A DNA stretch of 64,000 nucleotides from Metapseudomonas resinovorans DSM 21078 (GTDB taxonomy: Bacteria > Pseudomonadota > Gammaproteobacteria > Pseudomonadales > Pseudomonadaceae), in the NCBI RefSeq assembly GCF_000423545.1, contig NZ_AUIE01000010.1, positions 62,001 to 126,000 on the forward strand. Direction: 5' to 3'. The position numbers and the translations under genes are program-made. Under the pieces are notes generated by a model. The model ran no database searches and was not told where the DNA came from. It saw nothing but the letters and a program-made list of their open reading frames with translations. This document shows, one piece after another, positions 9,040 through 18,200 of this stretch (the first letter of the stretch is position 1; every line of letters begins with the position of its first letter).

Positions 9040-9137
9040 GATGAAGGATGAACTTGCACAATCGTTTGTGTGAGTTGGCAGATGCTTCATCGAGTTACTC
9101 TTTGATTTAGGCCGCCTCTTCGGAGGCGGCTTTTTTT
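9040..9137 (+). ncRNA. Candidate intergenic small RNA 1 (about 98 nt)
   Basis: No reading frame on the plus strand explains the strong terminator at 9111-9137: the upstream neighbour oprD-like gene runs the other way. Between promoter and terminator the sequence can fold with GATGAAG (9040-9046) pairing CTTCATC (9085-9091), enclosing a second hairpin AACT-CACAA / TTTGTG-AGTT, then a short single-stranded AU-rich linker before the terminator. That is the plan of an Hfq-type trans-acting sRNA. A second RNA with the same closing stem and a similar terminator lies about 370 bp downstream. Confidence 0.5.
9111..9137 (+). terminator. Rho-independent terminator of small RNA 1
   Basis: GCCGCCTC at 9111-9118 pairs with the GAGGCGGC at 9123-9130 around a TTCG tetraloop and is followed by seven T residues (9131-9137). 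Orientation is plus, so it cannot serve the minus-strand porin gene. Confidence 0.85.
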
Positions 9138-9375
9138 ATGCGTGTAGCCATGCAGGGGTTGTCTGGATCCTGTAAATGCGATAGGGAGGTTTGCAAAATT
9201 GCCATGAGCATTGACATTCAGCTTAATGTGTTGATTCACATGCATTTTTTACCTCCTGAATACCAATTGGTAACAAGTTGTCAAGCCCCGAAAAGTGCTG
9301 TCGGCGGAGTGGATAACAGCTAAATCGAAAGTTTCCCATGGGTCGTCATCAATAGTTGCTATCAAGGCGTTTGAT

Positions 9376-9403
9376 TTGGGCGTCGAGGTGAAACCAGTAA
9401 ACT
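9376..9403 (+). promoter_or_regulatory. Sigma-70-like promoter for small RNA 2
   Basis: TTGGGC at 9376-9381 and TAAACT at 9398-9403 lie 16 bp apart. The implied start is near 9410, right before GATGAAG, the same layout as the promoter of small RNA 1. The -35 match is weak. Confidence 0.3.
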
Positions 9404-9409
9404 GGGCCC

Positions 9410-9530
9410 CGATGAAGATATTGGCCGGACGCACTTTCTGGTCCTCCCCCAAGAAGTGCGATCGGCTGCTCCGCTTCATCATTCCTTTGGTTTTATTTAA
9501 TGGCCGCCTTGCCCAAGGCGGCCTTTTTTT
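9410..9530 (+). ncRNA. Candidate intergenic small RNA 2 (about 120 nt)
   Basis: GATGAAG at 9411-9417 can pair with CTTCATC at 9474-9480, identical to the closing stem of small RNA 1. Inside lies a long hairpin with arms CGCACTT...TGG (9429-9440) and CCA...AAGTGCG (9449-9460), whose loop is TCCTCCCCC. That loop is complementary to Shine-Dalgarno sequences, so base pairing with ribosome-binding sites is plausible. A T-rich linker and a strong terminator follow. No credible protein frame covers the element. Confidence 0.45.
9502..9530 (+). terminator. Rho-independent terminator of small RNA 2
   Basis: GGCCGCCTT (9502-9510) pairs perfectly with AAGGCGGCC (9515-9523) around GCCC and is followed by seven T residues. 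It is plus-oriented, 170 bp before the nitroreductase gene, and has no protein gene upstream on that strand. Confidence 0.85.
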
Positions 9531-9704
9531 ATTTCTGGAAACAGTCACTGAACGCTCTTGCAGACGCAGGCAAGGTGCAGTTGTTCGCCCGCTGCCAGTA
9601 TGAAGGTGGGCTCATTGAGGAAATGAGGGCTGTGCCTCACCAGGGTATTGATGTTCGAACCGATCTCGAGTTGACTGCCGTTGAACCCGCCAGGAAAACA
9701 GACC

Positions 9705-10379
9705 ATGTCCGTAGCCGAACTCCTGAAGAAGCGCATTTCTGTCCGCGCGTTCAGTGACAAACCCGTCCTTGCGCAACAGGTCCTGGACTTGCTGGAAACG
9801 GCGCGCTGGTCGCCCTCGGGGGGCAACCTGCAGCCATGGAAGGTGATAGCGGTCAGCGGCGCCGAAAAACTTGCCGTGGAACGCCTGGCCATGGAAACCC
9901 TGGCGCGCAACCCAAGGGGCGAAGCGGGTGACTACCCCATCTATCCGGAAGGGTTGGCCGAACCCTACCGGACACGTCGTTATCGAGTCGGCGAAGACCT
10001 CTATGCACTGATGGGCATACCGCGTGAAGACAAGGCCGCACGGCTGCGCGCGGTGGTGCGCAACTACCAGTTCTTCGGAGCGCCAGTCGGGCTGTTCTTC
10101 GTCATCGACCGCGCCATGGGGCACGGCCAGTGGGCGCATCTGGGCATGTTCATGCAATCGTTGGCACTGGCAGCGGAAGAGCAGGGGCTATCGACCTGCA
10201 TGCAGGAGGCGTGGGCGATGGTGCGCCAAAGCCTGCATCGGCACTTAGGGCTGCCGGAGCAGGAGTTGGTTTATTGCGGCATGGCTCTAGGCTATGCGGA
10301 TCCGTCGGCGGCGGTGAACAATTTGCGCTCCGAGCGCGCGCCGGTGGAGGAGTTTGCTGTCCTCAAGGGATTTGATTGA
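9705..10379 (+). CDS. Nitroreductase-family FMN protein
   Basis: The 224-residue protein starts MSVAELLKKRISVRAFSDKP, whose KRISVRAF is the FMN phosphate-binding arginine segment, followed by ARWSPSGGNLQPWKVIAV near residues 30-50, both diagnostic of the nitroreductase fold. Such proteins are dimeric NAD(P)H-dependent oxidoreductases acting on nitroaromatics, quinones or flavins. The ATG at 9705 has AGGA eight bases upstream; an in-frame TTG at 9681 is less likely. It appears to be monocistronic. Confidence 0.88.
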   Translation: MSVAELLKKRISVRAFSDKPVLAQQVLDLLETARWSPSGGNLQPWKVIAVSGAEKLAVERLAMETLARNPRGEAGDYPIYPEGLAEPYRTRRYRVGEDLYALMGIPREDKAARLRAVVRNYQFFGAPVGLFFVIDRAMGHGQWAHLGMFMQSLALAAEEQGLSTCMQEAWAMVRQSLHRHLGLPEQELVYCGMALGYADPSAAVNNLRSERAPVEEFAVLKGFD

Positions 10380-10495
10380 CGGGGGCCGGGCTTAGCCGTG
10401 CGGTCATTTCGGGGCTGTGTTCACGGGAGGGAAGGGTGGAGACATACCCCAGGCGTTATCCGAGGCCCCGATAGCACATCGACTCACTGACGACT

Positions 10496-11764
10496 TCAGC
10501 CTGCAAACGCCATCTGCAACGCCTGGCTGTGTCTAATGTCGAACTCCAGGACGTATCGGTTACCTCCCGAAGTCGCTGACGTATGGCGCACCGCCCAACC
10601 CAAGTGATCTGCCACTCGCTTGACGATGGACAAATTCAAACCAGGCCCGCTACTGGTTTCGCCATGAGCGGATGTTGGTCGTTTGAAGGGTCCCCTGTTG
10701 GGGGCGTCAACTACCCCGGTCCCGTTGTCCTCGATTGCGATCCCTCCAGCGCTCAAATGTATGGTTATTACCCCCCTTTCAGTGTGCAAGCAGGCATTAC
10801 GAAGGAGGTGGCTCACCGCAATGGAAACCAACTCCGGAATGGCGGGGACGAGCACGTCATCAGTCGCGATAAACTCGATCTCCACAGGTTTTCCCAGCAG
10901 CAGCGGCTGGCAGCGCTGCAGTTCCTGCTCAATCAGCGGGCGCAAGGCTATACGGAAAAGGTGGCTACTCTCGGGCACCCGCGCCAGTTCCAACAAGGCG
11001 CCCATTTGTTGGGCGATGTCCGCAGCGTTTTGCCGAATGCACTCGGTCATCGCCTGCAATTTGGGATGATCCTTCAACCGCCGCCTCAGGGCTTCCGCTG
11101 CGCCGAGCAAAATAGTCAGCGGACTGCGCAGTTCATGACTGACGTCAGCCGTGAACCAACGCTCGCGCTGGAGGGCCTGGTTAAGTTGATTAGTGCGATC
11201 CTCGATCGCACGGGCCAATACGCCGAGCTCGTCAGTTGCATCGAGCCCGGGAAGCCTTTCCTCTCGCTGCTCATCCTGAACTGCGGAGGCCAGTTCGGTC
11301 AGGGGCAGAATCACCCTGCTTGCACTGGCCCGCCCAACGAGTAACGCCAATGCGAGGCCGCCCAGAAACGCCAGGCTCAAGGCAATATAAGTGCGGTCTT
11401 CAATCGCTTCGAAGTCGCTTTGGTCATCCACGACGGCATAGCGCTGGCCATCCGACTCGCCAATCAACACGTGCAAAGTCCGTCCGTTTAGACGCAACTC
11501 ATGGATCCCCGAGTTCAAGCTCCGCAAAGACTGTGGCAGCTGCTGACCGACGAAGAAACTCAGGTCACTCGCCTGCAGCTGAGCTGTGCTGTTCAAGCCT
11601 TCGGTCCAGAGTTCGGTTACTCGAACCAGGCGCTTATCGATTAGTTGGCTCTCGATCTCCTCGATCACGAAGAAAGCTGAGCCGGCGAATACTCCACCAA
11701 TGATCGCCGCTAACAGCACAAAGGCAGCGACCATTCGGCCGCGTATCGAACTACGGTTTTTCAT
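10496..11764 (-). CDS. Sensor histidine kinase without an adjacent response regulator
   Basis: The 422-residue inner-membrane protein has TM1 at about 11-34, a periplasmic sensor of about 90 residues, TM2 at about 127-144, a HAMP linker, then a HisKA dimerisation helix with the phospho-accepting His210 in FTADVSHELRSPL. The ATPase part shows the N box (LLRNACLH), G1 (IEDNGTGV) and a G2-like GPGLNLSIVKRV. The G1 to G2 region is shorter than usual. No response-regulator gene lies on either side; upstream is the multicopper oxidase gene on the same strand, 229 bp away. The signal is unknown. Confidence 0.85.
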   Translation of the reverse strand: MKNRSSIRGRMVAAFVLLAAIIGGVFAGSAFFVIEEIESQLIDKRLVRVTELWTEGLNSTAQLQASDLSFFVGQQLPQSLRSLNSGIHELRLNGRTLHVLIGESDGQRYAVVDDQSDFEAIEDRTYIALSLAFLGGLALALLVGRASASRVILPLTELASAVQDEQREERLPGLDATDELGVLARAIEDRTNQLNQALQRERWFTADVSHELRSPLTILLGAAEALRRRLKDHPKLQAMTECIRQNAADIAQQMGALLELARVPESSHLFRIALRPLIEQELQRCQPLLLGKPVEIEFIATDDVLVPAIPELVSIAVSHLLRNACLHTERGVITIHLSAGGIAIEDNGTGVVDAPNRGPFKRPTSAHGETSSGPGLNLSIVKRVADHLGWAVRHTSATSGGNRYVLEFDIRHSQALQMAFAG

Positions 11765-11993
11765 CGGTAGCCACCAAGCAACGACCCGTTGCGGTCATGT
11801 TGCACATTTTAGGCTGGGCAGCGGAGACGCTGAGCCGTGAGCATGCACCAGGCGATGCAGAGCCACCCACGCAGGATCAACGGTCGCTGGCGAGAACGCT
11901 TGCCTCAATGCTTCCCGGATCCCTGCGTCCGAGGGTCCATCGACAGTCGCAGGGATGGCTGGGGGCAGTGGGGCCGTCCAGTTACCGCATCGT

Positions 11994-14045
11994 TCAAACC
12001 ACCTGAAGTATCCGCATCATCTCGTGGTCCTCATGGGAGAGGATGTGGCAGTGCCATACATACTGCCCTGACTTGTTGAAGTGGGCTTTTACCCGAACCA
12101 TCTGGCCCGTGGGATTGCCGGACTCGGGCTCGGGGTTTCCCGGCAACGCGATGACCATGTCCCTGGGGGCCGCCTCGAAGTACTCCGGTCCAACGGGAGC
12201 TGGGGCAAAATTTGTGACGAAGGAAATTTCCGGTGCCTCGCCGGTCATACCGTCGTGCTGATGCGTCATCTGCGAGCCGGTGACCTGGTATTCGAATACT
12301 TGTCGGTCGAGGATCTCGAAGTTGACCAGATGCAGGTGGACCGGGTGTGCGTCGGCGGTGAAGTTGTAGATCTCCCAGATCTCCGTGGTGTCTACGCCCG
12401 GAGTTTCGGTTGTGGGTTGGAACCACGCGTACGCGGTGGCGACATTCGTGGCGTTGAGGTTGCCATCCTTGACGGTGCCCAGCAGAGGCTGGAGCCGCCC
12501 GAATCCATCCATGCCTTCGAAGAGTGCGACCCTGCGGGTCGAGGCACCGCCGGATACGCCCGCATAACTGGGGAGGCTGACCGGGTTGAAGGTATCCGGC
12601 ACCCCGGATTTCGGCTTGACCACATCGAAGGCCATGACCCGGTCGGTTTGGCGATCGTCGAACAGGTCTTCCGGGGCAAGCTCATCACCGAAGGCGCCGC
12701 CAAACGGCGTATCGCCCCCGAGGTTTTTCATGATGACACGGCTACCGGCGGGGACCTGCGAGAAGTCGACGACGACGTCATAGCGTCCGCCTGGCTCGAA
12801 CACCAGGGTGTCGGTCTGGCGCGGAGTGCCAAGTCCCTGATCGCTGCCAATGACCCAGAAGGGCAGAGGTGCGCCTGCGCTGGGGTGCTTAGGATCCGTG
12901 ACGTGCGTAGCGACTGCTACGAACTGGAGCACCATGAACCGCGAGTCGCAGCCGTTCACCAGGCGCAAGCGATAGTGACGCGGCTCTACATTGGCCTTGG
13001 GCCAGATCTTGCCGTTGACGACGATATGATCGCCGAAGAACTCGGCCAGCGCGGTCGGGCCACCGTTGGGGAAGAGTTCGGGAGGTAGTATCGCGCCTTC
13101 TCCGGTGATGAAGTCGGCGTAGGCGGGATCGCCCGGAAAGGCCGGATAGAACAACGCGCCCTTCTCGGTGAACATCCGGTCCTGGATGAGATAGGCAAGT
13201 TCGTACGGATAGGCGGGGAGGTTCAACGGGTTGTCCTGACGCCCCGTATCGAATTCGTCGCGGACGAAGTACTGGCCCGCGAGGCCTGCATAGACGTTGA
13301 GGCGGGTAATGCCCAAGGCATGGTCGTGGTACCAGAGGTGGTTGGCTGGCACAGCGTTGTTGTAGTGGAAGCGGTCGGTGAATCCGCCTTCAACGAAGTC
13401 CCACTGCGGCCCTTTTACCGTGGCATAGGGGCTGTAGAAGAACTCGGGATTGCCGTCGAACTGGAAATCGCTGTTCCCGCCATGGAGGTGGGTGCTGATC
13501 GGTACGCCATTCTCCCTGACGCTGAACTGCCGGTAGTCGACGCCGTTGGCCGAGTGTTCGCCGTGCAGCGAGTAGCACCAGTGCAGATTGGTATCGAGAG
13601 GAAGCAGGTGCTGCCTGCTCTTGAGTTCGTTCCTCCAGCGCACCAGAGTCTCGTCGGCTCCACCCGCCGAGCTGCTGACGACCTGGATGGTCTGGCCCGG
13701 CCAGCTCACGGTCTTGTTTCCGTACCCCCAGACCCGGGTCCACAGCTTCTTGGCATTCTTCGGGTTGATCAGCCCAGTCTGCTGCTCGGTTTCACTGACG
13801 CGAATGTTGAAGTTCGGCAGCTTGCTCGGGTGACCGTCACTGTTGAGGTCTTTGAAAAGGAACGCCGGGTCCAATGCGTTGGGTGCAAGCTCGACGAACT
13901 TGGGTTGTAGCGCTGGATCGCTCAGTAGGCCGACATTGGAAAGCAGTGCGACCGCCTGGGCCTGACGTAGAAAGGGGTGGGCGGGAAGCAGATAAGCGCC
14001 TGCGGCGAATGCGCTGTACTGCAAAACTTGACGTCTCGTGATCAT
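11994..14045 (-). CDS. Tat-exported multicopper oxidase
   Basis: The 683-residue precursor has a Tat-like leader (MITRRQVLQYSAFAAGAYLL). Copper motifs are in order: HWCYSLHGEH and NHLWYHDHALG in the first cupredoxin domain, HPVHLHLVNFEI near residue 567, and HCHILSHEDHEMM at 665-677, which supplies the type 1 Cys666 and an axial Met676 or 677. The layout is that of CotA/bilirubin-oxidase-like laccases rather than the Met-rich CueO or CopA proteins. It may oxidise phenols, bilirubin-like pigments, or metals in the periplasm. No copper-resistance genes lie nearby; the histidine kinase downstream on the same strand could be linked. Confidence 0.9.
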   Translation of the reverse strand: MITRRQVLQYSAFAAGAYLLPAHPFLRQAQAVALLSNVGLLSDPALQPKFVELAPNALDPAFLFKDLNSDGHPSKLPNFNIRVSETEQQTGLINPKNAKKLWTRVWGYGNKTVSWPGQTIQVVSSSAGGADETLVRWRNELKSRQHLLPLDTNLHWCYSLHGEHSANGVDYRQFSVRENGVPISTHLHGGNSDFQFDGNPEFFYSPYATVKGPQWDFVEGGFTDRFHYNNAVPANHLWYHDHALGITRLNVYAGLAGQYFVRDEFDTGRQDNPLNLPAYPYELAYLIQDRMFTEKGALFYPAFPGDPAYADFITGEGAILPPELFPNGGPTALAEFFGDHIVVNGKIWPKANVEPRHYRLRLVNGCDSRFMVLQFVAVATHVTDPKHPSAGAPLPFWVIGSDQGLGTPRQTDTLVFEPGGRYDVVVDFSQVPAGSRVIMKNLGGDTPFGGAFGDELAPEDLFDDRQTDRVMAFDVVKPKSGVPDTFNPVSLPSYAGVSGGASTRRVALFEGMDGFGRLQPLLGTVKDGNLNATNVATAYAWFQPTTETPGVDTTEIWEIYNFTADAHPVHLHLVNFEILDRQVFEYQVTGSQMTHQHDGMTGEAPEISFVTNFAPAPVGPEYFEAAPRDMVIALPGNPEPESGNPTGQMVRVKAHFNKSGQYVWHCHILSHEDHEMMRILQVV

Positions 14046-14243
14046 ATCGAAATCTCCCCATGCAAGGGACGAGAGACTGGTGGAGCCCTTATCCGCAATT
14101 GGCTGGAGGAAGGGTTGATCACTTGTGGGCCGTGCCGAGGTGTTTCGATTTGACCTGAATCAACAGTTGAGGCTGCGAACTGCAATTGCACGCACGAACG
14201 GTGCTACCAGGGGAGCGAATGGTGTCGGGACTCAAAAAACTGA

Positions 14244-14426
14244 AGTTCTTCTCATCTGCGCGCCAATGACCTCGAAGAGTTTGTAAGAAATGGCAAGGCC
14301 ACCCTGGCCGGCAACGTCGCGGAAGACGTCAGAAAGGACCTGGCCAAGGAAATCGCACTGGGCGTTAGTGGACTTGCCTATGGCCCCTTTAAGGGGGCAT
14401 CGCGGATGCAGCCGGCCAGATCGTAG
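14244..14426 (+). pseudogene. BON-domain gene remnant
   Basis: An open stretch after a stop at 14241 translates to ...NDLEEFVRNGKATLAGNVAE and on to DLAKEIALGVSGLAYGP, which matches the BON (OsmY-type) repeat pattern: V-x-N/D-G-x-x-T-L-x-G-x-V, then a helix of alternating Ala/Val and a G-V pair. There is no start codon or signal peptide, and the frame ends at a TAG inside the inverted repeat at 14423. It looks like an internal fragment of a former periplasmic or envelope stress protein. Confidence 0.4.
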
Positions 14427-14482
14427 CCTGGATGAAATCCGGGAGCGGCGATTGGACGTTCCCCGGATTACATCCGGGCTAC
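14423..14482. repeat. REP-like inverted repeat with 21-bp arms
   Basis: GTAGCCTGGATGAAATCC continuing to GGG at 14423-14443 and its inverse CCCGGATTACATCCGGGC continuing to TAC at 14462-14482 match at 19 of 21 positions, with an 18-bp spacer. Repeats of the form CCCGGAT...ATCCGGGCTAC are scattered through intergenic regions of many Pseudomonas genomes. It overlaps the end of the BON remnant. Confidence 0.7.
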
Positions 14483-14663
14483 TGAAAATCCGACTTCATC
14501 CTGTAAATCAGGTATTTCGATCTTCACAGGCAGAGTTGATGACTCATGACCATGGTCCGGGTTCTGGACCGCACGCGTACGATGGCGCACAGACAGCCTC
14601 CGGCCAGCGCCTCCAAACTGGTTTCCTCGATACAGGTACGAAGTCATTCGTGGAGGTGCAGTC

Positions 14664-14810
14664 ATGGTAGGTGCAATGGTGATTGTCTTGCTCATCCTGT
14701 GGGCGCTCGGGCTTATCACGTCGTTCACGCTGGGCGGACTCATTCACATTCTGTTGGTCGTGGCGCTGGCGGGGCTGGTGTTCCTGATGCTCCAAGGCCG
14801 GCGATTCTGA
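14664..14810 (+). CDS. Lmo0937-family small membrane protein, copy 1
   Basis: The 48-residue protein MVGAMVIVLLILWALGL... has two hydrophobic segments (about 3-19 and 25-43) joined by the S-F-T-L-G-G turn and ends in QGRRF, the standard plan of the Lmo0937/DUF5670 family. A GGAGGTG ribosome-binding site precedes the ATG. The family's role is unknown; genes of this type often respond to envelope or osmotic stress. A close paralogue follows 60 bp downstream. Confidence 0.75.
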   Translation: MVGAMVIVLLILWALGLITSFTLGGLIHILLVVALAGLVFLMLQGRRF

Positions 14811-14870
14811 CGCAGCAGATGACACTGCACCGCGGGTACCGTGGGCGCAGACTGCAAGAGGAGAACTCAA

Positions 14871-15017
14871 ATGCTCCAAACCATTCTGATCGTGTTGCTG
14901 GTTCTGTGGGTGCTGGGACTGGTCACGTCCTACTCCATGGGCGGGTTCATCCATATCCTCCTGGTCGCGGCAGTCGTGCTGCTCGTGCTCCAGATAATTC
15001 AGGGACGACGTTCATGA
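14871..15017 (+). CDS. Lmo0937-family small membrane protein, copy 2
   Basis: This 48-residue protein (MLQTILIVLLVLWVLGLVTS...) has the same length, the same two-helix plan and the same QGRRS-type C-terminus as the gene at 14664, to which it is clearly paralogous. AAGAGGAGAA lies seven bases before the ATG. The two genes probably form one transcription unit. Function is unknown. Confidence 0.78.
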   Translation: MLQTILIVLLVLWVLGLVTSYSMGGFIHILLVAAVVLLVLQIIQGRRS

Positions 15018-15204
15018 CCATGACGCAGGAAGATCGGCGATCTTCTCGCAACTAAGGAGCAGTCCCTGGCCTCCAGGGCCTCGCAAAGAGGCCAACCCTC
15101 CTGGTGGTCAGGGCTCAACCCAGACCACAGGGTCGTGACAGGTTCCAGCATTTCTCCTGGGCAGGCCTGTTCGCCGAGGGCAACGGAAGCTGCCTTGTGT
15201 TGCT

Positions 15205-18200
15205 TCAGGCCGTGCCATCTCCATACCCCGACGTGTGCGCGGCCCTGTCCTCGGGCCAGGCTCGCAGTTGTGCGGGGCCACAGGGTTGGCAGTGGACTTC
15301 GACGTGGTGGTCCTTGCCATCGTCCAACAGGGGCACGCGGCAATCATCCCGCCTTTCGCCATCGAGGCTCACCTGCTGTCCTCCGGGCACGGCATCGGTC
15401 TGCACCAGGTTGATGTGGTACAACGTCGAGCCGAAGCGGTAGTCCAGTCTGTACCCCCGCGAGGCTGCCAACAGCACGGGTGCGAAGCGCAGGCTTGTAC
15501 CCTCGCGGTGCACGCCCAACAGGGATTCGAGGATCAGGCGGAACATCCAGCCAGCCGCGCCGGTGTACCAGGTCCACCCGCCACGGCCTTCGTGCGGAGA
15601 CACGGCATAGACATCGGCCGCCAGCACGTAGGGCTCGACCTTGTACGCCTCGATGGCGCCAGCGAGGCCATGGCTGATCGGGTTGATCATGTCGAGCAGC
15701 TCCCAGGCTCGTGCGCTGTCGCCCATTTCGGCGAAGGCCATGCTCGCCCAGACCGCTGCATGGGTGTACTGACCGCCGTTCTCGCGTACACCGGGGACAT
15801 AGCCCTTGATATAGCCAGGATCGGGTTGCGAGCGGTCGAACGGCGGCGCAAGCAGCAGGATCAGACGGGATTTGCGCTGCACCAGGTGCTCATGGAGGGA
15901 ATCCATGGCCTGGCGTCGCCGCTCGGCCGGAGCCGCGCCCGAAAGTACACACCAGCTCTGGGCGATGGAGTCGATGCGGCATTCCTCATTGCCGGCCGAG
16001 CCGAGCGGCGATCCGTCATCGAAGTAGGCACGTCGATACCAGGCGCCATCCCAGCCGTGCGTGTCCAGGCTTGCGCGTAGCCGCGCGGCCTGCTGGTTGC
16101 AGCGCAAGGCAAAGGGGGTATCGCCATACTCCAGCGCGGTCACCGCGAACTGCTCCATGACCGCGTGCTGGAAAAAGCCCAGCCACACGCTCTCGCCCGT
16201 ACCCAGTTCACCGACCCGGTTCATGCCGTCGTTCCAGTCGCCGCCCCCCATCAGTGGCAATCCGTGGGCGCCGCGTGCCATTCCGTGTTCCAGCGCACGC
16301 AGGCAATGCTGGTAGAGGCTTTCCTGCAGCAGCGAACGCTCCGGCAGGTCGTAGTAGGATTCCTCGCCCGCATTCAGTTCACGTCCTTCGAGGTAGCCGA
16401 CCCGTTCTTCGAGCACAGTCCGGTCGCCGGTTATCCGTACATATCGGCTGACCGCCAAGGGCAACCACAGGTAGTCGTCCGAACAGCGCGTGCGCACGCC
16501 GCGGTCCAGGGGAGGGTGCCACCAATGTTGTACATCGCCTTCCAGGAACTGATGGGCTGCGCACAGCAGCATGTGCTCGCGCGCGCTCGCGGGCGCCGTG
16601 TGCAGCATGGCCATGCTGTCCTGCAGTTGGTCACGGAAGCCGTAGGCGCCGCCAGACTGGTAGTAACCGCTGCGGGCCAGGAAGCGCGAGGCGATGACCT
16701 GGTACAGCAGCCAGCCATTGAGCAGGAGATCCACAGCCGGCTCTGCCGTTTCCACCCGCACTTGGCCCAGGGTTTCGCGCCAGTACTCGCGCACGGCGTG
16801 CAAGGCTGTGTGGGCTGCACCAGTGTCGAGGGCATTGCCCAGCAGGTCCCTGGCGGCCCCGGCGTCCCGCTCGGCGCCCAGGCAGAACACCAGCTCGCGT
16901 GAGGCTCCGGGGGCAAGTTCGATGCCCACCTGGAGAGCGGCGCAGGGGTCAAGGCCGCCGCCGCAGTGGCCCAGGAGTTGCCCCTGGGCCATCGCGGCCG
17001 GTGCCTGGAGATTGCCGTTGCGGCCGATGAACTCGCTGCGGTCGGCGGTGTGGCTGCGGCTTGGCGGGGCCACCGCGAAGAAGGCCACCCGTCCGGGAAA
17101 CTCCATTGAGTAGGCGTTACGCGCGAGCAGCGCGCCGCTTCCGCTGTCGAGTTCGGTGACCAGGTGCATGGCGGTCTTGTCCCGCAGGTCGCCCAACACC
17201 CACTCGACGTAGCCGGTAACGGACAGTTTGCGGGGGCGCCCGGAAAGGTTGCGGACTTTCAGCAGGGAATACTTGATCGGCGCATCAAGCGCCACGTAGA
17301 CCCAGAGTTCGCTTTCGATACCCTCTTCGCGGTGCTCGAAGCAGCTGTAACCAAAACCGTGACGTGTCACGTACGGCCCGCTGCCGCGCCGGGGCAAGGG
17401 CGTCGGCGACCAGTAGTGGCCGGTCTCGTCGTCGCGCAGGTAGAGCGCCTCGCCGCCGGTGTCTCGAACCGCATCGTTCTGCCAGGGCGTCAGGCGGAAC
17501 TCGTGGGCGTTCAGGTTCCAGGTGTAGGCGCTTCCACTTTCCGAGATGACGGTACCGAACGCCGGATTGGCCAGCACATTGACCCAGGGAGCAGGGGTGG
17601 CGACACCGGGTTCCAGCTTCATCACGTACTCCTTGCCGTCGCGACTGAATCCTCCATAGGCGTTGGCCAGGCACAGAGCGGGGTCGGCGACGCCAGTGGC
17701 TGGAACCGGCGGCTGTGTCGGCGGGAGGATGAGGTCCGGGTCGAAGCGCTGCCAGGGTGCCTTGGGCTGCCGGCGAAGCACCTGGTCGTGCAGTGTTCCT
17801 GCGGTGTCGCTGAGAATGATTCGCGCGACCGCTTTGATCAGGGTGCGATCTTCTTGCGAGAGCTGTTGCGCCGGCCTCACGAAGATCCCGCCGGGCCGGT
17901 CGATCAGGTTGGCCTCGGCGCCCGAGGTGATCAGCCCCATGATCAGGTCCTGCAATTTCTGCCGGTAGCCCGCGCTGTCCTCGTTCCAGATCACCAGGTC
18001 GACCGCCAGGCCCTTCTGCCGCCAGTAGGCATGGGCCTGCACCAGCTGGCGCACCAGCTCGATGTTGGCCGGATCGGCGATCTGCAGAAGCACGATTGGC
18101 AAGTCGCCTGAAATGGCCTGGCCCCAGAGACCGGACTGGTTGCGCTGATTGCTGGTCAGGGCGCCGTTCTTCGCCCGCAGCGCCGCATTGGCATAGAGAA

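Noticed and set aside
9249-9548. 99-codon minus-strand frame in the small-RNA spacer
   Set aside because: It runs through the second terminator and has no family features or ribosome-binding site.
11765-11993. Possible remnant of a response-regulator gene upstream of the histidine kinase
   Set aside because: One frame ends VATDEKP overlapping the kinase start, as regulators sometimes do, but nothing upstream resembles a regulator domain.
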